The notes under the pieces: generated by a model | Databases searched by the model: none | What the model was told of the DNA's origin: nothing | What the model saw: the letters and a program-made list of their open reading frames with translations, nothing else | Part shown: one piece after another, positions 14,899 through 29,300 of the stretch | Position numbering within the stretch: position 1 is the first letter of the stretch | Layout of the letters: each line of letters starts with the position of its first letter | From: Dermatophagoides farinae | Lineage: Eukaryota; Arthropoda; Arachnida; Sarcoptiformes; Pyroglyphidae | Direction of reading: 5' to 3' | Assembly (NCBI RefSeq): GCF_024713945.1 | Contig: NC_134681.1 | Location: 2,964,001 to 3,028,000, forward strand | DNA: 64,000 nt | Translations under genes and position numbers: made by a program

Positions 14899-17008
14899 TA
14901 TTTATCCCATAGATCAAAGGTAATGATTATTGACAATTATAATAATGATTGGAGAAGGAAAAATTTGAATTTCAATTCATTTCTCATTATGGAATGGATG
15001 AAAAAGAGGAAGACAAAAATCATTATAAATCGATAACGAATTGATGATGTAACAAACTAATAAATACAAAAATTTCGGCACCTTTTTTCTCTCTTCTGTT
15101 GTTTTTGTTGTTGGCTGTTTGTGGTGTCAATTTGATTGTGTCAAAATATTTGACAACGTTTGGGATTTATTATCATTTTTTTTGGCTCTCTTTTTGTGTA
15201 TGGGGCTTGTTAATTCTCATTTTTTTCATCATTTTTCTCAATAATTTCAGTGGGATTAGCTAAATAGATAAATAGATTCCTAGCTCATTGAACTGAATAT
15301 TTTCATCATCATCATAGTAGTTCTAGTTATTTTTTCACCATTTATCAGTTGGTGGTCAAAAACAAAAAGAAAGAGAATAAAAATTGGCAACAAACATTCG
15401 AGGCAAGACAGAAGACAGAACAAGATAGGTAGGTAGGTAGGTGATTGAAATGATGATTTTTTCCATTGCATAGTCATGACGATGATGGTGATGATCGTTA
15501 CTCGTATTTGTCGGCTGTCATGGATATTGAAGCAAAGACGACTAAAGTCAAAATAGAAAAAACAGAAAAGAATTCCTGCTGAGGATTCCTACATGGAATT
15601 GCAAGAGAGAGTGAGTGAGTGAGATTTTCTAATCTGTCACGATATGTGTGTTTTATATTAGAATTCTTTTATCCATCACAAATTTCGGATTCTCGGCTGT
15701 TTGATTCAAAAACAAAACTAATAAAAAATCATTATAGCCGGGTTAGTAGGATGTAGAATAGCCAAAATGAATGAAGATAAATGATCAAATGTTTTGCTTT
15801 CAATCATTTCAATAAGCAATAACGATGTTGATGATGATGGTGATCCTAATCATGACCATAATACCAGGTTTATCCAGCATTCAATTCAGGATGAATGAAA
15901 ATGAAAACGTGTTGGAGAAAAAGAAAACTTTACAAATTGTATCCAAGTTGAAATCCTATATATTCGTATTAGAAATATGTTTACCTCCTGATGTTTATGA
16001 TGATGAACGAAAAAAATTGGCACTATTCACACGCGGCTACCGTTTGTTTTTGCTCACTTTTCTCTGCTAGACTGAATAATTTCAATTGTTTTGTTGTCAT
16101 TTTTTTTTTTGATTTGATCATTGTTTTGAAAATTAACCAAATGTTGGATAATTTTTTTTCTTGTTTAAGGGTCATCATCATCATTAAAAGATGCCCATTT
16201 ACAAGCGTTAGAAACTATACATGGATGATAATTATGAAATGATTATTCAGTTTTCTCATTCAATTTGTTTCATTTATTCTTTCACTTCAGTATTCACCCA
16301 TTAACCCCACACACAAATGGTTATTGTGCGGCACCCAGTTTTTCATCGAATTTTAACATTTTTTTCGCAATATAATTCTAGTTTTTTTTTGGAAAATTGA
16401 ATGAATTTCAATAGGAAAAAAAGATTTTTTCACCCTTTTGTTTATCATCAGGTGTATCTTGTTTTTCTCGGTTGTTATCAGTAGTAGTGATTATTGGTGG
16501 TAAATTACGATTTTTCTATTTAATCATGAACATTATTATTTAGTGTGGCTTGATGATTACGCCATGTATCACGGTAATTTTGGTCGTGTGAATGCGAAGT
16601 AGAATCTCAAACACATAAAAAACGACATACATACATACAGATATTAAAGGTGTTGAAATCAACAACAACAAAAGCTTAGCAGAGATTGAGTAAATCGGAT
16701 CATCATCATCATCATCATGACCCATGATAATCATCACCCTTTATTCGAATTGAATTTTTTTCTCAACCATGAATTACGATTTGCTGCAAGTGATCATGAA
16801 GTGTGTGTGTGGAGAAAGAGAAAAAATGATGACCTAAACATGGCCGTTGGCCGGTTTTGTTGTTGTTGTTGCTGTGGTTCGATTGATAAACACGAAACAA
16901 ACGAATAAACATCACCTGGACAACTTTAGCCAAAAAAAAGATGAAGTTCAAAAAAATCTAATTAAATGATAGTGATGCTCATTGTATGTGGATGCTGATA
17001 TTGTTGTA

Positions 17009-17094
17009 TACAGTGGTACCTGCGTTAACGATGGTAATTCATTCCAAGACGACCATCGTTGAACGAGACAATCTCTAATCGAGATAGCACTGTA
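17009..17094. mobile_element. Short TA-flanked MITE relic, Tc1/mariner/pogo type
   Basis: An 82-bp core (17011-17092) is bounded on both sides by TA, the target-site duplication of Tc1/mariner/pogo elements. Its ends form imperfect terminal inverted repeats: the left end begins CAGTGGTACC and the reverse complement of the right end begins CAGTGCTATC, with further matching bases inward. Inside is a perfect 9-bp inverted pair, AACGATGGT (17027-17035) and ACCATCGTT (17052-17060), so the element folds on itself. It has no coding capacity. The superfamily assignment rests on the TA duplication and the CAGTGGTACC-like terminus, which I recall from pogo/Tigger-type elements, and is inference. Confidence 0.65.
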
Positions 17095-18506
17095 CTTTGC
17101 ATCATTTAGAAAATTTATAGCCATACATGTCTCAACACCTTTACGGTTGAACTTCGACCATGTCAATGTTGTTGTTGTTGATGATGATAATGATAATGGT
17201 AAATCGGCACGCAAACATTTGACCTTCGGTCATATTATTGCCAGATTTTGTTTCCTTTTTTGCTTCTTCATCTACCATCTGTCATTATCCTCAAAATCAT
17301 TATTGGATGAATCATAAAAAAAGAAAGATCAATTAACAGAGACAATGTGTGAAAAAACAAAAATACCGACAACAGGTAGTCGCCATTGAATTGAATGTCA
17401 ATTTTGTTTCATACAAAAATAATAATTAAACCATCCGGCATGTTGTCACCTTGTAATCATTATTATGTCTATGTATTCATCATTATCTTCAGTCATCAGT
17501 CATTTCCTATGAATGATTATTCTAGTGTTAATAACAGTCTGCGTGTTTGTGTGTGGACCTAGATGATGATGATGATGATGATGATTATGTTTATTGGTTA
17601 TGGACTGTTAAATTTTCATTGATGAAGAAGAATTGGTTTATATACCAAAATAGGAAAAACAAATGACACAGTCATCAGGTTAAAATGTTTATACTTAACT
17701 CAACATGGACCTTGTTATTTTCATTGATTCACATACAGAAGCCAATTTTTTTGTATTCATACACGATGGGTCATTTGATTCATACATTTCTTCTTCTTTT
17801 TTGTGATTATCAATAATATATGGCTATACTATTGTTCATTTCATTTGTTCATCATTAACCCTAGGGCCAAATAAATGCTATGTTTCACGTTCAAGCAATC
17901 ATTATATTTATTCACATAAGTAAACATATGACACAAAAAAACTTGTCATCAGACAAAATAAGCAGAAAAAATTAGTGTAAATAACAGAATAAATTCGATG
18001 ATGACCAAAGAGAAAGAATTCCGTTCATCATTCTCAGTTGGAAGTTTATGTAGAAAATATTCAGCCAAACTACAGATCCATGATCCATGTTTGATTTTCT
18101 TGGTCTCATCACACACACACACATAGAATAGACAATAGACCATTGTAAATGACGACAATAAATGGCCCTCAAGGCTCGTTGGTTCAACTCAAACTTGATG
18201 ATGATCACACAAACATCAACTTTGTTGCAAGTATTACCATTATCAATATTTTCTTTTATTAAGGCATACAAAGAACAAAAAAAATTTTGTTTTGTTATCC
18301 GTGGATGGTCAATGAAATTTTTTAAAGAAACTTTTTTTAAAAAGCCAACATTATAAAGTGATGGCCAATCCATTCATGTTTAATGTTTTTTTTCTTCTTT
18401 TGTTCCTGCCACTGTTCAATTGACAATCAATTTGGAACCAAAAAAAACTCTTGAAAAAAATCTAGATCCTTGGAACCACCAAAAATAACAACAAATATGT
18501 CTTGAA

Positions 18507-18533
18507 ACACACACACACACACACACACACACA
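18507..18533. repeat. (CA)n microsatellite
   Basis: A 27-bp uninterrupted CA tract. Confidence 0.95.
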
Positions 18534-21131
18534 ATACAACGCGAATACGCCCAGCCAGAAAAAAGAATAAAAAACTTTCAAGTTTGTTTATTTGTTATTT
18601 GTTGTTCAAAGAATTTTTTTCAGCTTTCCATTCGAGAGTTTTCAAATTCAATTTTTAGAAAAACTTTTCATTTCATTTTATTTTCAAACAACAACAACAA
18701 CAACAGTAGTATTGAGCCCAACATTTTTGTAATTCGTTTGAGTTTGTTTTTTTTTTTTGCTTTCTTCTTCTATCAAGAAAAAGCCGGCATTTGTGGCCCA
18801 AAAAAAGAGTCGCCTGTTTGTCATCATCATCATCATACGTCGTTTTTGAAATATAAAAAAATATAATAGATATATTAGAGGCCAATTTATAAAATGGAAA
18901 AGTCAGCTTTTTATTCTGGCCAACAAACAAACAGAAAAAACTATATGGATAAATATTAGATTTACAATTGAAATGAAATGATCGAAGCAAACGAAAAAAA
19001 AAAAGAAATCGTAATTTTCAAAACCAAAGTTTCAATTTCAAAAAACGACAAAGAAGCAAAAAATAACTTTAATCTAATAATGGATGGCCATAACATTATC
19101 ATCATCATCATCATCGTCATCATCGATGGGCAAATATGCAATGATTGAAACGCAAAAAATGACTTAACATTTCGATTATGATTGGAAATTTTGATTCTTA
19201 TTTTTAAAAGTCTCTAAAACAAATGGATCAACCGAACATCAATGAAAGAGGGTCAATTTTTTTTCTTTCCAAATACTTGGATTCTAGACATTACATGCAA
19301 GAGAATAATAAACGACTTTAGGGATAGTTCTAGAGACATTTAAACTATTAGCAATATGTTTCTCATTTATTATTTTCTCTCTGTGTGTGTGTGTGCGTGT
19401 GTGAATAACGTATGGTAACATTTTAGTAATTTTGATCAAAGATTTCAAGTTCAAGATTAACGACCATCATATGATGTTGATGATATTAAAATGTCAAATA
19501 AATTATTTGAATGAATGAATCAATGAAATGAAAACACAAGAAAATTTTTTTTCAGACATTATTTATATGAACAGGAAGATTGAGAATTTTATGAGATGAT
19601 GATGTTTACCAATCATTCATTTTAGAATTTTTTCGCCATAAATAAAACTTTTCAAAATCCTTGGGCTATTTGTCCATCATCGTTTTTTGTTGACACACAC
19701 ACACATTTATTCAGGATAAATGAAGATGGATTCGTTTTTTGCTTTTAGTTACTTGTAACTTGTAAAAAATCGGACAACTTTACTTTTTTTCTAAGAGTCA
19801 AGAGAAAAAGTGTAAAAATGTCGTAAAGACTTATCATGTTTCGAACACGAAAGAATTTGACACAAACATAGGCACATTCTGTTTGGCTAATTTGTAATGT
19901 TAAAAACAACCGAGAAAAAAGTCTTGCAAGTTTATTCATCCATCCATCGAATTTATATATTTCGATTCAACCTTGGTCACATAATAATGGCTACACACAC
20001 TGGTATTGCTACTATTTGGACAGTAAAAATCCATGATCACTGGGTATTGCAGCAAGAATGTTTTTATCACTACCAAACAAAATTGTCTCGCAACAAATGA
20101 TCCAAGATGATTGATTTTGATCATCTGTCAAACTTGTATATTTTTTTCAAACAATTTCAAATTTCATTGTTGTTGTCGTTTTAGATTGGCCTAGATGGCT
20201 TGTTGTCGTCGTTGTCGTCTACATTTGGACAACAGTTCCTCACTCATATCGGGTCAAATGTGTTGTTGTTGTTGTTGTTGGAGATAATTTGTCAAACAAA
20301 TTTTTTTCACATCCCTAACTTGAATGATTTCAATTTTTCTCCTTCGAATCTATCATCTTATTCTTTATATTCAGCATAGATTTTCACTAGTATTGTTCAT
20401 TCTGTAAACGTTGTGAATTCATGTCATTGAAATGGACTTGTCACATTGTCGTGTATAAAAAGTGTGTTAAAGGTGTCAACTTGCGCTTGCATTGTTTTTT
20501 TTTCAATAGAAATGAATTCCAAATGGATTTCTATTTTTACATTTGTGAATATGATTTACTTGAACAAACAAACAAAAATAACATTATCAAAAACCATTGT
20601 TTTTTTAAATAAGAAAATTTTGCAATATGAACTAAAAATCATTTCGTATATTGTGTCATTTGATATGATCCAAGATGGTTTTCACTAGAAAATAGATTAT
20701 CAAATTATCAATCATTTGTTTTGTTTTCAAAAAAAAAAAAAATTGTTTCAACATTCAGCCACCAGAAAACAGGAACTTTTTCAAAATTTTTCGAACCATC
20801 AACATTCTAACTTTTTTTTTATTTTATTTCCAATTTTTGTTTGTTTTTTCAAATACTTTGTAGACGTGACTACATGGAATTACACACACACACACACACA
20901 CATTTCCCAACTTGGAATTGGTATTCATCATTCGATTCTGTTATATTCGGAAAGAAAAATAATCGCAATCACATAGCCATGTTTTTTGATGAACCTCATC
21001 ATTCAAATTAATGTCCCATTAATTATGCTAATTCTTTGACATCTCATTTCTTCTTATGCCATGTGTGTGTTTATGTGGAATTTTTATGTTTCTCAAATTT
21101 CTTTTTCAACATTTTCTCAATCTAGTTAGGT

Positions 21132-21204
21132 TGTGTGTGTGTGTGTGTGTGTGTGTGACTGTCAAATGATTGAAAGGGAGAACACACACACATACACACA
21201 CACA
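21132..21204. repeat. Facing (GT)n and (CA)n tracts
   Basis: About 13 GT units (21132-21157) are followed 25 bp later by about 11 CA units (about 21183-21204). As reverse complements of each other they could form a hairpin in single-stranded DNA or RNA. Confidence 0.85.
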
Positions 21205-22380
21205 ATGTCGATTCTTTCTTTTCGATTTCTTTATTCGTTTGATTCATCCATTTCATTTTGCTTGTTTTTTATTGTCAAAAAAAGTTTTTCTTACTTCGTT
21301 GGGTGGCTGATTCTTTTTTTATTTTTGGCTTATCTCTAAATTAGACAAAAGACCCACAAAAAGTTTCTCTGGAAAAAATGAAGAAGAGAAAGAAGAAATA
21401 AGCAAGTATATCAACTTTGCTATCGGTCTTCGCAATGTCTATCCCGATGGAAATTTCTTTTTTTTTCATTTCAAAGACTTTTTTTTATTAATTCATTTCT
21501 TCCAAACTCACAGACATAGACACATTATTAGTACGTGTTTGTTTAATTCCGTTCTAAAAAATGTGATTGTAATACTAATTAGAATCGATACATTTTTCAC
21601 ATTCGATTTCATTTTCACATTTACACACACGAGAAAACTTGTTCAATGTGAATGTTTACTATTATAATTACCGTGTTTGTCTGGTTCCAAATTAAGTGTG
21701 TGTGTGTGTGTGTGTTTATCACATGATCATTATATGACTGTCTCATCCTGTTTTATAGGAAAATGAATTACAGTACATTTGTGACTGAATCGTGACATTG
21801 TCGCAGTTTCTTTTTGGTTCAATTTGTTTGCAAAAAGAAAAGAATTGCAATTACAGACACAATTTGGGAAAGAAAAAATAGATTCGATTTCGACGACAAC
21901 AAAGACGGAAAAAACTACAGGAAATCGGAAATGCCATTTTCATCCCTTTCCCGGTACATCATGTTGTTGATCCCAATAATCATCATCGCTGAAGCAGAAT
22001 AATGGGCACAAAAGTTTTTTTCTAATTAGCACCATCATCATCCAATTTCCAATCTGAATCCCTCAATTACCAACAAAAAACATAACATAAACAAACAAAA
22101 TAACGAAATGAAAATCTTGTAACGATACACACAGTTGCCAGGAAAAAAGATGTGAAAATCAATTCATGATTCAATTTTGATTTTGAATGAATGAAAAATA
22201 AAAAATCAGCCAAAATGAACTGAATTTGCTGTTTGAAAGTTCAGCAGTTTGACAATATTCTCTGGATACCATCTGTCACCAATCATGATTCGATTTTTCT
22301 TTTCGTTCGTTGTTATTGATTGCATAATATAAAGCATAATTCAAATTCAATTAAAAAAGAAATAAAATCAAATAAAAAAG

Positions 22381-22412
22381 GAAAAATAAAAAATAAAAAA
22401 TAAAAAATAAAT
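22381..22412. repeat. A-rich heptamer tandem repeat (AAAAAAT)n
   Basis: About four to five units of an AAAAAAT-type repeat, followed by CCAT tetramers (about 22417-22432). Confidence 0.9.
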
Positions 22413-23208
22413 TATTCCATCCATCCATCCATATTCATCATTCATCACTCATATTATTGATGATGAATAAATTGAGTTTAGATTTAAATTGTCTCATCAT
22501 CATCATTATTCATTACTGTAAAATAATCAACTTTATTCTAACCTTCCTATCTCATCTATAGATATACCAACAGTTATTTTACATTAATAACATGAAATTC
22601 ATAAACATAAAATTCACGCACGCATGCGTCATTCATTAGAACATAATAAATCTTATCTTATCTTATTATTAACATAATTGATAATCTGGTAAATTTTTGT
22701 TGTTTTCATTTCACATGGATACAAAGCAAAGTGGTGATTCACACAAACACAATGTGGAGCTAAAGATACTCCGGAAAGAGTTAATTCGTTCCAAATTTTT
22801 TTAGTCGTGCTTAGAATGTGGAAGGAATAAGAAACAACAATCTCATATCATTCATTTATTCATTCATTAGGGAATTCTGTATTTTATTCATGCGCTATGT
22901 TTTTGCTTTTCAATTTGAGGTCGATTCATTTATATTGGTGGTTGTGTGACAATAACTATTCTGACTGAACCTTGGACTTTCATTCATTGAATTTATGCTG
23001 AATCATCCAGGCAGAAATGTGCATTTTTTTTTTACTTCCAAATTTGAATTTCATTTTCTCTTTCTCTCTATCTCTTGCGTACAAAAGAATGGGTGTCGCA
23101 CACTGTTCAATGGTTTCCCTCACCCCATAGCAATGAATGAAAAAACCCAAACTACCAGATTCCAAGCGGACAAATTATGGTGACAAGTATTATGAAATTC
23201 ATTGAATT

Positions 23209-23230
23209 GACTGACTGACTGACTGACTGA
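23209..23230. repeat. (GACT)n microsatellite
   Basis: Five GACT units. Confidence 0.9.
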
Positions 23231-25058
23231 GCTGAACTGACCCAATGGCTACATGCTGCGTTACAAAAGAAGCGAACAAAAAAATTCGTTTTTTTCATAT
23301 TTTGAAACCAGTGTTCCATCAATTGTTCTGCTCAATGTTTTTTTGATGTTTTTTCACAGTGACATCATCATCACCAATGGATATGAACAATTGTCATTTG
23401 TATTTTGTAAATTCATGAATGGCATTCATGTATGTGACATGATGACATTTGTATCAAAATCATCATTCAAAATGAATCTTTTTTTCACTCTATATCAAAA
23501 CTCCTTAGCTAAAGGCCAAAGGTCATAATGTTGTCAAAATGTTTTCAATTCTTTTTCTCTACGCTTTATTTAAATTCATCAATTTATTCTGATGATGACA
23601 ACAACAACAAAAACAACAACAACAATCTATACATCATTTCGTTCAAGTGGTTTTTTTGCGCGAAATCAGAATAAATGGTCGGCTATTTTTGGACACTTTT
23701 TTGTACGCATCGTCAAAGTTCACTAAATTGAAGATGAGTGGTGGATTTTGTTCATCTTCATCGAATGAATATTGACTAAAAATCCCACTCGATCGGCAAT
23801 GAAAAATTGAATCCAATTGAATCCAATTGAATCTAGAATGGCTAATTTCTGTTTCAAATTTTTTTCGATTTCTCCATTTAATTTGTATGTTTTGAGAGTC
23901 TTTGCTGTGTGTGTGTGTTTGAAGTGATTGAGATGAAAAATTTTTCTCTTTGAAATTAGATCGGATTAAAAATCCCATCAAACAAAAATTCACTCGAAAA
24001 TATTACACACACACACACACATACTGTTTGGGATAATTTTTCCATACTTTCCCCAATGGAAAGAAATGGAAAATTAGAAAAACAGACTGACATCTGGTCT
24101 CTCTCTGTATGGGTCGATTTGGATCAATTTCTCGAATTTAAATCAATTTCAAAAAAGAAAATGTACTAAAAATAAAATGAATGAATGATTTATAGTTATC
24201 GAAATTGATAGATACGAATACACCGCTAAATAGGTCCGATGGGTATATTTTTTTTGTTTTGTTTTGTTTTTCCTATTTTAGATCTAGAATCCATTGAATC
24301 CAAACACACACAAACAGAATCAGAAATTAAAAGTGTGCACACAAGTATGACTAAACCAAAATTATTGTTAACCATAAAGGATTCTCTCTCACACACCCTG
24401 GATTCAATGTGTGATGATCATTCAGAGTTTTTATTCTGTAGTACCCAAAGGACCAAGTCACAATGATTCAAAACATTCAGTTTCTCCCTCTTTGTGTGAA
24501 ATATTCAATAGAATAAAAAAAGGAATAAAGCAATAATCAAATCGATTGAATGGATGCAAAAAAAAAATTTCTAATTAATTTTCAATTGTTCGTTGTTTGA
24601 AATCGCCAAATAATAATATGTGGAAAAAAGGGAACAATGGAAAAATGAATGTCAAAACAAATCCAAAACAATCTTTTGTTCAATTTTTTGACCTTTTACC
24701 TCTAGGTGTGTTTGGGTATCCCCTTTTTTCATCATCATAGTAGGTAGCACACACACACACACTGTGTACAATAATCAAAACAATAAATAGCCGTTTCATT
24801 GTCAAACATGGACGGTCGTTCGGTCGGTCGATCGGTTGGTCGATCATCATAATCATTATTGGAACGATTTCCAACATTGGTGACAATTCAAAATTTTGTT
24901 TTTCGGATCATCATTGAAACGTGTGACCTTTCGATGTAACGCGTGTGTGTTTAGACAATAGTCCAGAGTTTTTTTGGCCCACACACACATACCATGTGAA
25001 ATTACTTTATTGAACAACGAGATTTTTTTTTGTTTTGTTTCATATATAACTGACGTGC

Positions 25059-25062
<4 letters not shown>

Positions 25063-25104
<42 letters not shown>
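25063..25104. repeat. (GT)n microsatellite, longest in window
   Basis: An uninterrupted GT tract of 42 bp (21 units). Confidence 0.97.
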
Positions 25105-25106
<2 letters not shown>

Positions 25107-26172
25107 AATATCACCAAGCCAAACACACAGTAGTAATTACCTTGGTCTTGTGAAAAAAATACACAAACAAACTAAACTAACGAAAGAAAAAAAATAGACA
25201 CACGTGTCGGATATATAAATGAATGATTCGAGATTTTGATTTTCTCGTCTTGCTCGTCTTATTTAATAACATTTTGTTTTCCTGTTATTTTTTTGCCAAT
25301 TCTGTTTGTTTATTTATTTTCATTTGATGTTTTTGTTTATATTCAACATCAAAACTGGACTTTTGATTCGATATAACCATTCAATCGAATATGAATGTGT
25401 TGAAGAAATCTGTGTATGCGTCAAAACAAAAAAAAATAAATAAATAAAGGATACACGTGACCTTCTCATGGCAAATTGAATCTGAAGCAAAAGACGGATT
25501 GTCCATTCGGTCAATCGGGTTCTATTCATTATCCATCGGTTGTTGATAATGATGATGAAATTTTTGACAAAGCTTGGGAAAAAAATTATTCCCGTTGATA
25601 AAAAAAAGATTCCTATCTATTCAATTGATCTAAATTGTTTCCATTTTTCAAATTCATTTTTCGATTCATGGTCAGTTATATTAGTTGAACATAGGGTAGG
25701 GTGTCCATAAAATTATCATTATCATTATTGGTCACAAAATCAGTCAGTCAGTCAGTTAGTCAGACTGACACTAACCGAGCACTGGATTCAACCAACCGAA
25801 ACTGAAATTGAACTTGGTTGCAAAAAAATCCAAATCAAAATGAACCATACAATAAATGCAGAACCTTGTTTTTACTATTGGTTCAAAGGACTATTCAACT
25901 ATTTTTATCGTAAGAAAAAAAAATGACAAAACACTGGCACACTGTTGTGTGTGTGACCATTGGTGGTCCATAGAAAGATCATCCAGGAACGGCATGCACA
26001 CACACGCATTATTTATTTGATTATCATTAGATCAGTGAATAAATGATGATAATCTCAATGATAATAATCGTGAATGTCCAGATAGATTTAGCTATATTTA
26101 TCATCATTATCATAATATATCAACCAACCAACGATATATCCAGATTCACTACATTCACTATTTTTAGGGTTA

Positions 26173-26200
26173 GTCATTCATTCATTCATTCATTCATTCA
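26173..26200. repeat. (ATTC)n microsatellite
   Basis: About seven CATT/ATTC units. Confidence 0.9.
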
Positions 26201-26319
26201 GTTATTTATTGCACAATATTTCATACTCATCATATATCCTTTTTCATCCAATTCAATCCAATCCAATTCAATTCAATTCCTTTCAATCTAATCTCGACGA
26301 TCGATATCATAAACACGCA

Positions 26320-26320
<1 letters not shown>

Positions 26321-26350
<30 letters not shown>
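26321..26350. repeat. (CA)n microsatellite
   Basis: A CA tract of at least 30 bp, preceded by a few more CA units and followed by three GGACAT-like hexamers. Confidence 0.95.
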
Positions 26351-26354
<4 letters not shown>

Positions 26355-29300
26355 TGGACATGGACATGAGAATGATTCATTTTCATAAATCCAAATTGAA
26401 TATCTGCTGTTTGAAAAACAAGCTTTTCATTTTCTGGTCTCAAATGGTCATATTCTGGCTATGACTTGAATGGTTGGTGGTCATTGATACGAATTTGGTG
26501 TTGGTTTCGCTCTGAATCAATGCTTAAAATTGCTGATGGTGGTGATTAATAACACCAATGGTTTATAAATAGAAATAATAATAATAATAATACTAATAAT
26601 GATAATGATAATGATGATAATTGCTCCATTCACTTTGCTTTCATTTTACCAAGTTAGTATATCATCATCATCGTCATTATTATTATTGGCTAAACTGGTG
26701 AATTGCAATCACTCAAAGAGATTTAAAGACAGAGATAATGTGGTGATAGATGTTTGTTCTATGTATAAAATTCATATTTATTCAACATCAATAACAATAA
26801 TATTCAATCGATTCTGTTTCGTGAATCAAAGACGAAGAAAAAAACTTTGTTCAAGGCTGTATTATTCTAATAAGACAATAACCATTCATTTATCGATAAA
26901 CTCAACAACAAAACTCTTGATAAACACACAAGACAAAGAAATTTATCCAAAAAACAAATATCAGGATTAACGCCCAATTTTCGATCATTTATTTGAAACG
27001 ATAATTATATAGGTGAAGAAAAATTGGTGTTTGAAACCAAAAAAAAAAAAAACAAAAAAAAACAAAAAACAAAAGAAAAATGATTCGTTCGTATTGCAAA
27101 CATAATGAAAACAATTGAGGTTCAATGAATGAATGAAATAATGACTTTGCCAAATGAAATTTTCTATCAATTTTTCTGTTGAGTCATCGTATTTTTTCAT
27201 GTTCATTCAGGAATTTTCTCCCTCAGCTCAGTGTGTGTGTTTGTGTACCGAGAAAAGAACTTTAATTTAACCAAAAATAATAAATAACCCGACATCTGAC
27301 CATTGTGTGACATTTTCCACCACCACTACTCACACCTGGATCATATCAATTTGAGACGTTCGATTCGGAACAAATTTTGTTGGCTTTTGACTTTTATTTC
27401 AAAAATTTCCTGCCTTTTTAGTCTGACCAAGCAAAATTCTTTGGTTGTATAATTTCAGTTAGAAATCTAATTTTTCGGTTATTGTTTCAAGTAATCATTT
27501 TTCTGCTCTGGATCCAATATATTCACACGCGCACACACAAATGGATGAGAAGATAATTCGATAAGACTAGATATTAGAATCAGATAATTATGACGGCCAA
27601 AAAAACGACAGATGTGTATGTTATTCTTCATCTTTCAATCTTTTTCTAGGCCCCGAAAAATGAGGAAAATATGAAAGAATCTAGAGTATTTGATTATTGA
27701 ATGAATGAAAAAAATGAATTTCACACACACACACACACCTATTGTCATTCAAATGAGTAAGAAAGAGCGAGAGTGACGAACCTATTTTTCTATGGACCGT
27801 TTTTATGGAAATTTTTTCGCCAATAAATCGTACGCGTTGTCATCGTCATTATCTTCAGATAAGATTTTTTTTCAGATGCAAAATATGAATGATGATGTAA
27901 AATATGTAGAAAAAAAATATGTGTAGATCAAAGCTCGATAATTCTCAATTGAGAGATTCAAAACACAAAAAAAAGCTTCATTAATACGTTCTGGATAATC
28001 GAAAAATTGGAGAGTGACAGTTTGTTTTTCCTTTCAATATAAAAATCAATCACATTGATCATCAGGATGATTGAGACAAAGTCAAGTTTTTTCAAAAATT
28101 TTCTTTAAATTGCTTATTCATTATTGATCATTGATAAACAACAATAGCTTATAATGGCCAAGTATATATAACTCAATGGGCATGTTCAACAAACCATGAC
28201 TGATGATCACACTCACATCAACTGAAAATGTCTTTTGAACTTTTTTCGATAACCAAAAAAAAAAACATACTCACAAGCATTAATTTCTAAAGTATTTTGT
28301 GTGAGTGAAAATTGAATATCGCCATTACCACCACCACCACCACCACATTACTACTGTCAAACAATACAATACATTTCATTTGAATAGTCGAAAAAACATA
28401 TTCAAATTCAAAAATGGATTGTAATTAATTTTAATTAAATCCTCGCTATGAATACAATAATATAATCATCCAACACACACACACACTGATGACAGGATGA
28501 TGATGATGATGACAAAAAAAACTACCTATGACCAATTATTTCATATATGACATGACTATCATGATGATGACATTGTGGACAGGACAATTTTTTTTACCAT
28601 CATCATTATCACGATAATAACAATGATAACAATGATGATGATGGTCATGCCACACATGAAGATGACGACAATGATAATGATCATGATCACACAAATGATG
28701 ATGACCTTGTAGCAAATGGTGGGTGTTTATAAATTTTTCGTTACGATCGAATCAATCTTTGATTTTTGATAATTGGATATTTGATTTTTTTGTTACATTG
28801 ACTTGAATCGGAAATCAATGATAATGATAACAATATTGTTGTTGATCATGATGATGATGACGATGATAATGTCATCATCATCATCATCATCATCACAAAC
28901 AATAGACGGTGACATTTGACCTTCAATGTTTATCATAGTTATTGTCTTTATTATGTCATCATTGGTATTTCCTTTGAATGAAATTTTTTTTTCTGCTGAT
29001 GATTTCAAGAACGTATCATCATCATCATCATCAACCATATGGCCATCGAGAATACAATTATTGGTTTTGTTTTGTTTTTTTTTCCTCGAAAATGAAAAGT
29101 CATCATTCAATTCAGTAGAAAAAAATAAAAATAAAGAATTCTCTTGAAACCATCTTCAATCGATCGATGAGAATGATAACGATGATGACATGATGTGATT
29201 CGTTTCGGTTCGTTTATTTTTGTTGTTCACGTTTTGAGATTCGTTGATCGATTGATTTTTATCAGGTGAAAGTTAAATTTTTTCATGTTTTCTATCTCTC

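Larger units (their letters stand above)
9001..17008. other. Intergenic or intronic, no gene seen
   Basis: No supported coding sequence. It contains simple repeats: an AGAAAAC heptamer tandem (12758-12787), a CT tract running into a GT tract (14856-14898), CA tracts near 13684, and many ATC/GAT runs. Two open frames overlap at 10827-11390 on opposite strands; the plus-strand frame at 11142-11390 is less repetitive than average, but I see no domain, start context or splice partner, so I do not call it. Confidence 0.55.
17095..26000. other. Intergenic or intronic, no gene seen
   Basis: AT-rich sequence without a recognisable coding region. It holds many microsatellites: CA (18507-18533), GT then CA in inverted order (21132-21157 and about 21183-21204), GT (21697-21714), AAAAAT-type (22381-22412), GACT (23209-23230) and the longest GT tract of the window (25063-25104). 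Open frames are under about 135 codons and lack domain signatures. Confidence 0.55.

Noticed and set aside
21814-22002. 62-codon frame with a charged Asp/Lys segment and hydrophobic end
   Set aside because: Short, without family similarity or splice partners.
28500-28920. Poly-Asp/Ile and poly-Ser frames
   Set aside because: They are translations of GAT/ATC trinucleotide repeats on either strand.
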